From Lentisphaerota bacterium (GTDB lineage Bacteria; Verrucomicrobiota; Kiritimatiellia; UBA8416; JAFGTH01), in the NCBI GenBank assembly GCA_016934225.1, contig JAFGTH010000272.1, positions 1-18,596 of the forward strand: a DNA stretch of 18,596 bases. The letters are read 5' to 3'. The notes beneath the pieces are model-generated. The model did not search any database. It was not told the DNA's origin and saw only the letters and a list, made by a program, of their open reading frames with translations. Positions 1 through 7,512 of the stretch are shown here, piece by piece. A program made the position numbers and the translations under genes. The number at the start of each line of letters is the position of its first letter. Position 1 is the stretch's first letter.

Positions 1-1
1 A

Positions 2-385
<384 letters not shown>

Positions 386-518
386 AATACATTCATCCGT
401 CGTTGAATATTATGCACGCTATCAGGTCGTTTGAAATGGCGCAAGATTGAACACCGCCCTTGGCGATACGTTAAGCAGGGCAGATGTTCCGGAACGGGAC
501 ACGGCGCGAACAGGTTTA

Positions 519-2135
519 TTACGCGTTTGTCAGGCGCAACACTCGAAAGGGACCAATTTGTTGCGTTTCTGTAATACGATTCAGTAACAGTTCATTAATT
601 GCCGGGAAGTCCGAAACTTTTGAGCCGTTCCATGTTCCATTTGCTTCGAGAACAAGATATTTCACGTTATAGGCTCTTATGTTGTTCTTGAGATTGCGGT
701 TAAACCGACGAAATGCTTCAGTATCTTTTTCCGGCGTAGTTAACCCATTATGATACCACAAAGCCGGAAATACCGAAGGGCGTCCCGTGATTGCATACAG
801 TATGGATGTATCGCCGAAAAGCAGGAAATTTCCGTTGTTGATTTCAAAATAGCGCGCAAGTTCGTCAATGTCACGAGCCTTGACGCAGTAAAATATAGGC
901 GATTGATGCAGCATGAATTTCAACGCAGGAACCATTGGTCGCTGAATCTCGGTCTCGCCAAAAGTTATGTCGTGAACAATTCTTGTCTCATTGACGCTGT
1001 TATTGAATAAATACGCACCTTTCAAGGTCAAGGATATAAAGAATATGTGAACACAAAGGGACGTTATGCGATGGTCACGATCGGGTAATACAGTCAGTAT
1101 GGCGGCATGGGCCAGGCCGACGGCAATGAACAAAAACCAGTAACATTGCGCTGATTGATTACTGGTTGTTTCCGCAAGCAGCGCGCAGAATATTATCATG
1201 CCAAACCCGACAGTAGCCTGACCAACAGCCCTGCGAATGTTCGTGTTTCTATGCCGACTGAGCGCGCTTAAAAATATAAACAGAACTCCTGAAAATACAA
1301 TCGCGATTCGGCCCCACAACATTCCCGAGCCGATGGTCGCGTCGTGTGCGGCAAACGGAACCATGTCGCCGGTCGTTAATCGGGTCAGAATTGTTTGGTA
1401 CGGAAGCATGAACCCGTACACCCAAATTTGCGAAGGATCCATTTTCAATATAACGGCCGCCAGAACGGCAACAAGACCACAGATTACAATTCCGACTGCT
1501 GTATACTTCAGTCCATTGAATAGACTCTGTTTATCGTGTAGAAACACAAAGAATCCGGTAGCCAGAGGGAAAATACCGAGAAGGGCAACATTTTGTTTGC
1601 TGAGAAAACACAGAAACAGAAAAACGGAACACGACATCCACATAATAGCAACACGTCCTTTTCCTTCGGCTCGGCACGCTTTTGTCATCAGCCAAATTGC
1701 GACAAGAAGGAAGAAGGCAGCGTGCTGTTCCGGATATGGAGTGCCTATTGGCGGATATAAAACAATTCCGCTTAAAGCTGCGTAGAAAAATGACAGCGGT
1801 CGTGATATGCCGCACTGTATCAGCAGGTAATATGCCGTCAGGCAAAAGAGGCCGTTCACAATTGCGGCGTGCAGGCAATAACTAAACCAAGAAACGCCGA
1901 ATATGGCGAACATGGCCGCCTGTATCAGGATAGGTATAATTCCGCTTGGCGTTGTAAAATCACGGTATGGTATTTGGCCTGTAAGAACTCGCCAAGCTCC
2001 ATCGAATACTATTGATTGATCGAGAGGCATGAAGCCCATATGACTGTAATGAAGATTAATCAAGGAGCCTGTAAGAAAAAGCAATCCAATGCACACCGTA
2101 TTAATCCACAGAGGAAATCTATGATATGAATTCAT
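519..2135 (-). CDS. Multi-spanning membrane glycosyltransferase, GT39/ArnT-like (GT-C fold)
   Basis: A 538-residue integral membrane protein with about ten hydrophobic segments spread over the first 370 residues and a soluble, probably periplasmic, C-terminal part (about 390-538). After the first membrane segment, residues 38-63 read LDQSIVFDGAWRVLTGQIPY then RDFTTP. This matches the first external loop of dolichyl-phosphate-mannose/ArnT-type transferases, where an acidic residue (here Asp39) serves catalysis. Such enzymes use polyprenyl-phosphate sugars to modify lipids, glycans or proteins outside the cytoplasmic membrane; donor and acceptor cannot be told here. The gene lies 65 bases downstream of the sugar kinase on the same strand and may be cotranscribed with it, which suggests a role in surface glycan metabolism. 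No strong ribosome binding site precedes the start. It could instead be an uncharacterised membrane protein of the same fold. Confidence 0.75.
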   Translation of the reverse strand: MNSYHRFPLWINTVCIGLLFLTGSLINLHYSHMGFMPLDQSIVFDGAWRVLTGQIPYRDFTTPSGIIPILIQAAMFAIFGVSWFSYCLHAAIVNGLFCLTAYYLLIQCGISRPLSFFYAALSGIVLYPPIGTPYPEQHAAFFLLVAIWLMTKACRAEGKGRVAIMWMSCSVFLFLCFLSKQNVALLGIFPLATGFFVFLHDKQSLFNGLKYTAVGIVICGLVAVLAAVILKMDPSQIWVYGFMLPYQTILTRLTTGDMVPFAAHDATIGSGMLWGRIAIVFSGVLFIFLSALSRHRNTNIRRAVGQATVGFGMIIFCALLAETTSNQSAQCYWFLFIAVGLAHAAILTVLPDRDHRITSLCVHIFFISLTLKGAYLFNNSVNETRIVHDITFGETEIQRPMVPALKFMLHQSPIFYCVKARDIDELARYFEINNGNFLLFGDTSILYAITGRPSVFPALWYHNGLTTPEKDTEAFRRFNRNLKNNIRAYNVKYLVLEANGTWNGSKVSDFPAINELLLNRITETQQIGPFRVLRLTNA

Positions 2136-2200
2136 CCATGTTTTCCATTGCGGTCGTGCCCCGTCTGCGAAACATCAGAATGATAGCAAGCACGTCAGGG

Positions 2201-3319
2201 CTATCGTCCGTCAGTTTGCGATGCGGTTGACACGATCTTGTTCATTTGCTCTTCTTGCTCTTCAATCGAGGCAACTAATTTGAATTGTGTGCGGCAACGA
2301 TCAAGGTTGTGTTCCGGACGATGAATCCTGAAATATATGTCGCCGGAAAGAAAGTCGGTAAGAAACCGTATTCCAGTTTCAAACGTAATCAGTTTGCCCG
2401 AGAAAGGTAAATATTGCTTTTCGATATCAGTCAAAAATTCGCCGGCTGAAGATATGTATCCCCTCGCCAAAGCTTCAAACACAGATATTTGCATCCATAC
2501 CTTTGACAAATCCTTCTCGTCCTCCTCCGAAAAACTTGTGGCAGTACGCACCATGTCGCCGAAATCATAGAGTACAAGACCGGGCATAACCGTATCGAGG
2601 TCTATAATGCAAACACCGTCACCGGTTTTAATGTCGAGCATAACATTATTGAGTTTAGTATCGTTATGAGTCACTCGTTCCTGGATGAGCCCTTTCTTCT
2701 GCATATCAATCAGTACATTGGTCATTTCCTTGTGACGGACCGCAAATTCGATTTCGTTTTGAGCGTTCGCGGCCCGATTGACGGCATCGGCATCAATCGC
2801 CTTTTCCAATGCCTCAAATCTCTTTGGCGTATTGTGAAAATCAGGAATGGTTTCCGCAAGACGTCCCGGCAAGTCCACGAGCTGTCGTTGAAAATCGCCA
2901 AACATTCGCGCCACTTCAAAGGCTTGCCCGGCGCTTTCCACGACTTCCCTGGTCTGTGCGCCTTCGATGAATTTGTATGTCCGCCATATTCCGTCCGAAT
3001 TTTCGTGAAAATATTTCCCGTCAATAGCGGGAATTAAAGTCAACGCCCGGCGTTCGGCGTCGTCATATTGCGAGTTATTCAGTTTTTTCCGTTGATGTTC
3101 CGTAACCCGGACGACATTGTTCATCAACTCAAACGGCTTTTTAAAGATGTCGGTGTTAATACGTTGATGGATATAACGTACTTTCGAGCCGTTGACATCA
3201 TATACTGCCGCGTAGGTGTCGTTAATATGGCCATTGCCGCAAGGCTCGGCCTCAAGAAAATTGCCGTTGATCCGGAAGAAGCGGCCAACATCTAAAATAT
3301 CATATCTAGTTGCGTTCAC
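2201..3319 (-). CDS. N-acetylhexosamine 1-kinase-like sugar kinase (APH superfamily)
   Basis: 372 residues with the aminoglycoside-phosphotransferase/choline-kinase fold. The Brenner-type catalytic loop HNDTKLNN lies at 218-225 (Asp220 catalytic base, Asn225 metal ligand), and the metal-binding IDLDTVMPG at 239-247 replaces the DFG motif. YDFGD follows at 251-255. This combination, HNDTK plus DLDTVMPGL, is characteristic of NahK, which makes N-acetylhexosamine 1-phosphate from GlcNAc or GalNAc and ATP. A glycine-containing substrate loop (CGNGHINDTY, 27-36) fits the N-lobe. The start is GTG at 3317-3319; the only nearby ATG is out of frame. A promoter with near-consensus boxes sits about 30 bases upstream. 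The GT39-like membrane protein follows downstream, so the kinase could feed an activated amino sugar into envelope glycan synthesis or into salvage. Exact sugar specificity is not shown by the sequence. Confidence 0.82.
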   Translation of the reverse strand: MNATRYDILDVGRFFRINGNFLEAEPCGNGHINDTYAAVYDVNGSKVRYIHQRINTDIFKKPFELMNNVVRVTEHQRKKLNNSQYDDAERRALTLIPAIDGKYFHENSDGIWRTYKFIEGAQTREVVESAGQAFEVARMFGDFQRQLVDLPGRLAETIPDFHNTPKRFEALEKAIDADAVNRAANAQNEIEFAVRHKEMTNVLIDMQKKGLIQERVTHNDTKLNNVMLDIKTGDGVCIIDLDTVMPGLVLYDFGDMVRTATSFSEEDEKDLSKVWMQISVFEALARGYISSAGEFLTDIEKQYLPFSGKLITFETGIRFLTDFLSGDIYFRIHRPEHNLDRCRTQFKLVASIEEQEEQMNKIVSTASQTDGR

Positions 3320-3339
3320 GGTCTTTCTCTGTAAACGGG

Positions 3340-3364
3340 CGACACACTATAGCGCACCGTGTCG
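3340..3364. promoter_or_regulatory. Inverted repeat around the kinase -10 box, candidate operator
   Basis: CGACAC (3340-3345) and GTGTCG (3359-3364) are perfect 6-base inverted arms separated by 13 bases. They bracket the -10 box of the minus-strand promoter. The position fits a repressor site, but the arms are short and no regulator gene is next to it. Confidence 0.3.
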
Positions 3365-3374
3365 TCGCTGTCAT
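3346..3374 (-). promoter_or_regulatory. Candidate sigma-70 promoter of the sugar kinase operon
   Basis: On the minus strand, ATGACA (3369-3374) and TATAGT (3346-3351) are separated by exactly 17 bases; each differs from the consensus at one position. Transcription would start near 3339, leaving a leader of about 20 bases before the GTG start codon. Confidence 0.6.
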
Positions 3375-3409
3375 GTATCTAATTGCGCAAAATGGGCAGC
3401 TTAACTCAT

Positions 3410-3438
3410 TTGACATATATCATAAGCGCGGCTATCTT
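3410..3438 (+). promoter_or_regulatory. Candidate sigma-70 promoter of the thymidine phosphorylase operon
   Basis: A perfect TTGACA (3410-3415) is followed after 17 bases by TATCTT (3433-3438, four of six matches). The expected start of transcription, about seven bases past the -10 box, falls at 3445, which is the A of the preferred ATG. The mRNA would be leaderless or nearly so, which agrees with the lack of a ribosome binding site there. Confidence 0.55.
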
Positions 3439-3444
3439 GCCTGT

Positions 3445-4752
3445 ATGCTTCCCCAGTGGATTATCGAGAAGAAACGTGACGGTGTGGAGCTTTCCGAGGA
3501 AGAAATCCATTCCCTGATCGCCGGATATACTGACGGAACCGTGCCGGATTATCAGATGTCCGCTTTCGCGATGGCTGTATTCATGCGTGGTATGACATTT
3601 GCGGAAACCGCCTTTTTAACCGACGCAATGATGAAATCCGGCGATATTCTGGATATATCCCATATATCCAAACCCAAGGCTGACAAGCATTCCACCGGCG
3701 GCATAGGTGACAAAGTCTCTCTCGTGCTGGCCCCGCTTGTTGCATGTTGCGGTGTAGTCGTGCCGATGCTGTCCGGGCGCGGACTCGGTATTACAGGCGG
3801 CACGTTGGACAAGCTCGAATCCATACCGGGCTATAGAACGAACTTATCAACACGCGAATTTCTGAAAATTCTGCAGAAATGCGGCTGTTCGATAATGGGA
3901 CAAACAGCCGAGCTGGCGCCCGCGGATAAGAAATTATATGCGTTACGAGATGTTACAGGAACGGTTCCATCTATTCCGTTAATAGCGGCGAGTATAATGT
4001 CCAAGAAACTTGCAGAGGGAACTGATGTTCTGACGTTGGATGTTAAGTGCGGCAAGGGCGCGTTCATGAAGACTCTCGAACAAGCCCGAGAGTTGGCCCG
4101 CACCATTGTTGAAATTGGCGCGCGGTCGAACACGCCCACCAACGCCCTGGTCACGGATATGAATCAACCGCTGGGCAGAACGGTCGGCAACGCCCTTGAA
4201 GTTGTAGAAGCTGTAGAGACCTTGCGCGGGAATGGCTCAACGGACCTCTTGGAAGAAACAATCGAACTCTCTGCTGAAATGTTGATACTCACGGGAACTT
4301 GTCATTCAAAAGGCGAGGCGGCTGTATTGTTGAAAAAGCAAATAGATAGTGGCGCTGCATACGAGAAATTTAAAGAGATGATCACGCTGCATGGCGGTTC
4401 GCCGCAAGCCATAGATAAAACATCTACGTTGCCATCCGCGTCTATACAAACATTTTTTTCCAGTCCCAAGGCCGGATATATAGTTGAAGTCAATGCCGAA
4501 CAGGTGGGTAGGGCGTGTATAGTTCTTGGCGCTGGGCGCAAGGCCGTGGATGAGGACATTGATCATGCGGTCGGGATATCGAAAATTGTCAAAGTAGGCG
4601 AGTGGGTTGAACGCGATCAGCCGCTGATGCTTATACACGCAAATGACCAAACAAGGCTGAACAATGCTGTTGCTCTTTTGAAAGATGCCGTTCAAATATC
4701 CGACAAAGAAGCTGGCGTACCGAGCTTAATTCTTGATAGGATTTCCATATAA
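3445..4752 (+). CDS. deoA: Thymidine phosphorylase
   Basis: Splits thymidine (and deoxyuridine) with phosphate into the base and 2-deoxyribose 1-phosphate in cytoplasmic pyrimidine salvage. From the ATG at 3445 the protein has 435 residues, normal for the family, and begins MLPQWIIEKKRDG, matching the family N terminus. Visible motifs are KHSTGGIGDK (81-90, phosphate binding), the family signature SGRGLGITGGTLDKLES (110-126), the substrate Arg/Ser/Lys set in YALRDVTGT (165-173) and SIPLIAASIMSKK (176-188), and a C-terminal domain ending near 435. PML directly before the SGRG signature is thymidine-phosphorylase-like; the broad-specificity pyrimidine enzyme has Lys-Met there. The His usual in GLGHTGG is Ile. 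The frame is open back to an ATG at 3310, but that would add 45 unrelated residues and overlap the divergent kinase. Cytidine deaminase follows after 5 bases. Confidence 0.92.
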   Translation: MLPQWIIEKKRDGVELSEEEIHSLIAGYTDGTVPDYQMSAFAMAVFMRGMTFAETAFLTDAMMKSGDILDISHISKPKADKHSTGGIGDKVSLVLAPLVACCGVVVPMLSGRGLGITGGTLDKLESIPGYRTNLSTREFLKILQKCGCSIMGQTAELAPADKKLYALRDVTGTVPSIPLIAASIMSKKLAEGTDVLTLDVKCGKGAFMKTLEQARELARTIVEIGARSNTPTNALVTDMNQPLGRTVGNALEVVEAVETLRGNGSTDLLEETIELSAEMLILTGTCHSKGEAAVLLKKQIDSGAAYEKFKEMITLHGGSPQAIDKTSTLPSASIQTFFSSPKAGYIVEVNAEQVGRACIVLGAGRKAVDEDIDHAVGISKIVKVGEWVERDQPLMLIHANDQTRLNNAVALLKDAVQISDKEAGVPSLILDRISI

Positions 4753-4757
4753 AACAA

Positions 4758-5183
4758 ATGATAAAAATCAGTCCCGAATTGCTTCTTCATGAAGCCGCCG
4801 CCGCTGCGGAGAATTCTTACAGTCCTTACTCACATTATAAAGTCGGCGCTGCGCTCATGATTGCGGGAGGCGCAATTGTGCGTGGCACCAACGTCGAGAA
4901 CGTTTCCTATGGTCTATCAATGTGCGCTGAACGTTCTGCGTTTATGGCAGCTGTGTCAGCAGGCCACCGGGATTTCGTTGCGCTGGCGATTGTTGCCGAA
5001 CGAAACGACGCATCCGAAGAATACGAATTTCCATATCCATGTGGCGCATGCCGACAAGTAATGGCGGAATTCTGCAAACCCGATTTTAGAATATATGTTG
5101 CGCGGTATGCTCAATTAAACGTCTTCGAAGAATTCACGCTCGGCAGTCTTCTGCCAAATCCATTTGGGGAGAAACAGGCATGA
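4758..5183 (+). CDS. cdd: Cytidine deaminase (tetrameric type)
   Basis: Hydrolytically deaminates cytidine and deoxycytidine to uridine and deoxyuridine. At 141 residues it is the short, homotetrameric form. The zinc site is complete: CAE at 56-58 (Cys56 ligand, Glu58 proton shuttle) and PCGAC at 94-98 (Cys95 and Cys98 ligands). The substrate-binding YSPYSHYKVGAAL (21-33) and NVENVSYGLS (45-54) are canonical. The gene starts 5 bases after thymidine phosphorylase, and its stop overlaps the start of the PhoH gene by four bases (ATGA), so the three are almost certainly one transcript. Its deoxyuridine product is a substrate of the upstream phosphorylase, a direct two-step salvage route. The ribosome binding site is poor, which suggests translational coupling. 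Confidence 0.96.
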   Translation: MIKISPELLLHEAAAAAENSYSPYSHYKVGAALMIAGGAIVRGTNVENVSYGLSMCAERSAFMAAVSAGHRDFVALAIVAERNDASEEYEFPYPCGACRQVMAEFCKPDFRIYVARYAQLNVFEEFTLGSLLPNPFGEKQA

Positions 5184-6511
5184 ACAAGACTTTTGTGTTG
5201 GACACAAATGTACTGTTGCATAACGCGGAATGCATCGAGAGTTTCACGGATAACACAGTCGTGCTGCCCATGGCGGTTATGGAGGAATTGGACAGCTTCA
5301 AAGGCCACAACGACGAACTGGGTCGGAATGCCAGACAGGTCATACGCAGAATAGATGCATTACGAGCCAAGGGAAATCTCAGAGACGGCGTACCGTTGAA
5401 CAAAGGCGGCAAATTGCAAATTCTGACTCGTTCCACCACGACTGATGACTCGGGGCTCGAGAATGAGATTGCGGACAACAGGATACTCCGTGTCGCGTTC
5501 GATCTGCATAAAAAGGGTGAAGTCGTTATTTTTGTAAGCAAAGATATCAATGCCCGGCTTAAAGCAGATGCGCTCGGACTGCAGGCAGTTGATTTCGAAA
5601 AACAGAAAATCAATTTTGACGAATTATATACGGGATTCACTGAAGTATTAGTTCCCGGCTCTCTTATTGACGAACTTTTGCAGGAGAAAATATTAGAGGG
5701 GCAGGAAATCGGCGATTTTCCAAACGAGTTTGTGCGCCTTACCGACAAATCAAACGAAAATTATTCTATCCTCGCGCAAGTGTCTGGTCCTGGCACATTA
5801 AAAGCGCTGCCAAGCAAACACGAACGTGTTTGGAGCATACAAGCCCGTAACAAGGAGCAAAGAATGGCGCTCGAACTGCTTCTTGACCCTGAGATCATGA
5901 TAGTCACTCTGGTAGGACGCGCCGGAACAGGCAAAACACTGCTTGCCATGGCCGCGGGTCTGCAAATGGTGCTTCGAAAAAAGCAATATGACCAAATGCT
6001 CGTATCCCGGCCCATAATTCCGCTCGGTAAAGACATCGGTTTTCTCCCGGGAGACAAAGACGAGAAACTGTCGCATTGGATGCAGCCGATTTTCGACAAT
6101 CTGTCGTACTTGCTTCGTGACGACGCTGTTTCAAATCCGGAAAAGCCGAAAAAGAGAGACCGTGATGCGCCACAGAACAGAATAGATAAACTTCTACGCG
6201 AAAACACAATTGTGCTCGAAGCTCTCACTTACATTCGCGGTCGTTCGATAGCCGGCCAGTATGTGGTGATTGATGAAGCCCAGAATCTCACGCCTCACGA
6301 AATAAAAACGATTGTCAGCAGGGCAGGAGAAGGGACTAAGATGGTTCTGACCGGCGATCCATATCAGATTGATAACCCTTATCTTGACTCATCAAGCAAT
6401 GGTCTTACTTACGCCGCGGAGCGTTTGAAGGATCAGTCCATTCATGGGCATATAACACTTGTGAACAGCGAACGGAGCATTTTAGCGGCCATCGCGGCTG
6501 ACATGCTATAG
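5180..6511 (+). CDS. PIN-domain PhoH-family ATPase (PhoH2 type)
   Basis: 443 residues in two parts. Residues 1-150 form a PIN nuclease domain: FVLDTNVLLH (5-14), VMEELD (33-38), the acidic cluster ENEIADN (94-100) and FVSKDINAR (118-126) supply the conserved acidic residues. Residues 220-443 form the PhoH ATPase: Walker A GRAGTGKT (246-253), SRPIIPLGKDIGFLPG (276-291), Walker B VIDEAQN (363-369) and the LTGDPYQID motif near 393-401. PIN-PhoH proteins in other bacteria act as RNA helicases coupled to RNA cleavage, sometimes as toxin-antitoxin partners; here no small antitoxin-like gene is adjacent. GGGGAG just upstream is a good ribosome binding site, and the start overlaps the cytidine deaminase stop. 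The operon with two nucleoside salvage enzymes hints at a link between RNA breakdown and nucleoside reuse. Confidence 0.93.
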   Translation: MNKTFVLDTNVLLHNAECIESFTDNTVVLPMAVMEELDSFKGHNDELGRNARQVIRRIDALRAKGNLRDGVPLNKGGKLQILTRSTTTDDSGLENEIADNRILRVAFDLHKKGEVVIFVSKDINARLKADALGLQAVDFEKQKINFDELYTGFTEVLVPGSLIDELLQEKILEGQEIGDFPNEFVRLTDKSNENYSILAQVSGPGTLKALPSKHERVWSIQARNKEQRMALELLLDPEIMIVTLVGRAGTGKTLLAMAAGLQMVLRKKQYDQMLVSRPIIPLGKDIGFLPGDKDEKLSHWMQPIFDNLSYLLRDDAVSNPEKPKKRDRDAPQNRIDKLLRENTIVLEALTYIRGRSIAGQYVVIDEAQNLTPHEIKTIVSRAGEGTKMVLTGDPYQIDNPYLDSSSNGLTYAAERLKDQSIHGHITLVNSERSILAAIAADML

Positions 6512-6577
6512 TTTTGCTTGTTCGATGAAAACACTATTTCCGGAGCCGGACATTTTTATCATCGGTCCTGAAAAGAA

Positions 6578-6612
6578 CTGTCGCGGAGCCCGTTGCGGGA
6601 CATCCGCGACAG
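6578..6612. terminator. Nested perfect inverted repeat, candidate terminator or structured RNA
   Basis: CTGTCGCGG (6578-6586) and CCGCGACAG (6604-6612) are perfect 9-base inverted arms. Inside them CCCG (6589-6592) and CGGG (6596-6599) form a second stem around TTG. It begins 66 bases past the phoH stop. On the plus strand no T run follows; on the minus strand the arm is followed by TTCTTTTC. It may therefore end transcription coming from the right, or act in both directions, or be part of a small RNA. Confidence 0.45.
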
Positions 6613-6704
6613 AGAAATATGGCAACCGACAACGCCGACTGCCACTTATAGCAGGCTGGATGCGAGAGAACCCCTGGGATTTGCGAAGTGCCAAGCCTAC
6701 TCTT

Positions 6705-6890
6705 TTATTTCTCAATTAAATTTCGTACGAATACAAATGCGAGTTCTTTATACACCATCAGAAAAAACACAATTTCCGCCACCAATGTACATTCTGCTAT
6801 TATAATGAAGCAATGGTGATATACCACCATCGCCTTTTGTCTTTGAGCCCAATGTTCACGTTCGTGTATTATATCAGTAAGCACTGACAT
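6705..6890 (-). CDS. Possible small membrane protein (61 aa), unrecognised
   Basis: I do not recognise this protein. It has a charged, amphipathic N-terminal part with EREHWAQRQK (10-19), followed by a hydrophobic stretch of about 30 residues from roughly 26 to 56 that could cross the membrane once. An AAGG motif lies nine bases before the ATG, a usable ribosome binding site. It stands in a 514-base gap, on the same strand as the receiver gene, and the strong inverted repeat at 6578-6612 lies about 90 bases beyond its stop, where its T-rich side faces this gene. These points favour a real gene, but the length is within what chance gives, so I hold it as a candidate only. Confidence 0.35.
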   Translation of the reverse strand: MSVLTDIIHEREHWAQRQKAMVVYHHCFIIIAECTLVAEIVFFLMVYKELAFVFVRNLIEK

Positions 6891-7025
6891 GACTCAACAC
6901 CTTACCCTTCACCAATATCATTCTTCGATGTAAGTATAAAGCATGAAACATACCAACAACGGGTTAGTTCAATAAAACAGGAGCAAACACCGACAGGCAT
7001 TCTCAGAAAAGCGAAACCGCCAGTA

Positions 7026-7376
7026 TCAAAAAGAGTAAAAGGCCAAATTACGTAAGAGTTCTTCTTGATCATATGGTTTAATTAAATATCCTGACGCTCC
7101 GAGTGCGAACATCTTTTTGATTACATTGCGGTTAGCGTAGGCTGTGCTGAGTAGAATCTTGGTTTTCCTTGGAATTTTTGCATTCTCCATGAACCATATA
7201 CCATCGTTTTCAGGCATTTTGTAGTCAACTAATACGAAATCATAGTCATATTTGGCGACCATTTGTACGGCATCCCGAGCGTTGTCTGAGCAGTCAACAT
7301 CGTATCCATTACTCGTCAACATTCCTTCCAATGCGCGTAGCAAAGCCTTGTCATCATCCAGAATTAACACCTTCAT
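7026..7376 (-). CDS. Stand-alone response regulator receiver (CheY/Spo0F-like)
   Basis: A 116-residue single receiver domain with no output domain. The acidic pocket LDDD (6-9), phosphorylation site Asp51 in VLVDYKMP (48-55), the switch Thr78 in LLSTAY (75-80) and Lys100 in IKPYD (99-103) are all present, so it should accept a phosphoryl group from a histidine kinase. Such proteins work by protein contacts, as phosphorelay links or motor/enzyme regulators. The frame is open further upstream (to 7493), but the start chosen here has a GAGGAG ribosome binding site just before it and gives the standard receiver N terminus MKVLILDDD. No kinase gene lies in the window, so the partner is unknown. 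It is divergent from the dipeptidase gene across 136 bases. Confidence 0.9.
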   Translation of the reverse strand: MKVLILDDDKALLRALEGMLTSNGYDVDCSDNARDAVQMVAKYDYDFVLVDYKMPENDGIWFMENAKIPRKTKILLSTAYANRNVIKKMFALGASGYLIKPYDQEELLRNLAFYSF

Positions 7377-7512
7377 AGGAAGCTCCTCGTATAGCTGAAG
7401 TAGAGGTATCACATTGCGCGGTGTTTTTAAAAGCAAACTTTTTACCGATTTTTGGTCTTGAAAGCAAATTTTTGTTACAGCACGATGCCACAAATACAGA
7501 GAAGGTAACTCA

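Larger units (their letters stand above)
6512..7025. other. 514-base intergenic stretch between phoH and the receiver gene
   Basis: This stretch has no conserved gene that I recognise. It contains a strong nested inverted repeat at 6578-6612 and a possible 61-codon minus-strand peptide gene at 6705-6890, both listed separately. The rest is AT-rich, especially 6700-6830 and 6890-7025. I see no tRNA, riboswitch or insertion-sequence end in it. Confidence 0.5.

Noticed and set aside
486..495. Perfect palindrome GTTCCGGAAC downstream of the membrane glycosyltransferase
   Set aside because: It has no loop and no T run, so it cannot be a terminator; a single 10-base palindrome is too little to claim an operator.
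1237..1785. 182-codon plus-strand frame inside the glycosyltransferase gene
   Set aside because: It is antisense to a clear membrane protein, and its composition (scattered Cys, Arg, Pro) is that of a shadow frame.
3310..3444. Longer thymidine phosphorylase with 45 more N-terminal residues
   Set aside because: The extra residues match nothing in the family, overlap the divergent kinase start and cover two promoters.
6525..6719. Plus-strand frame of 64 codons after phoH
   Set aside because: It runs through the strong inverted repeat, has no good ribosome binding site and shows no protein-like pattern.
7377..7493. Longer receiver protein with 39 extra N-terminal residues
   Set aside because: The inner ATG has a GAGGAG ribosome binding site and gives the standard receiver N terminus; the extension has no recognisable content.
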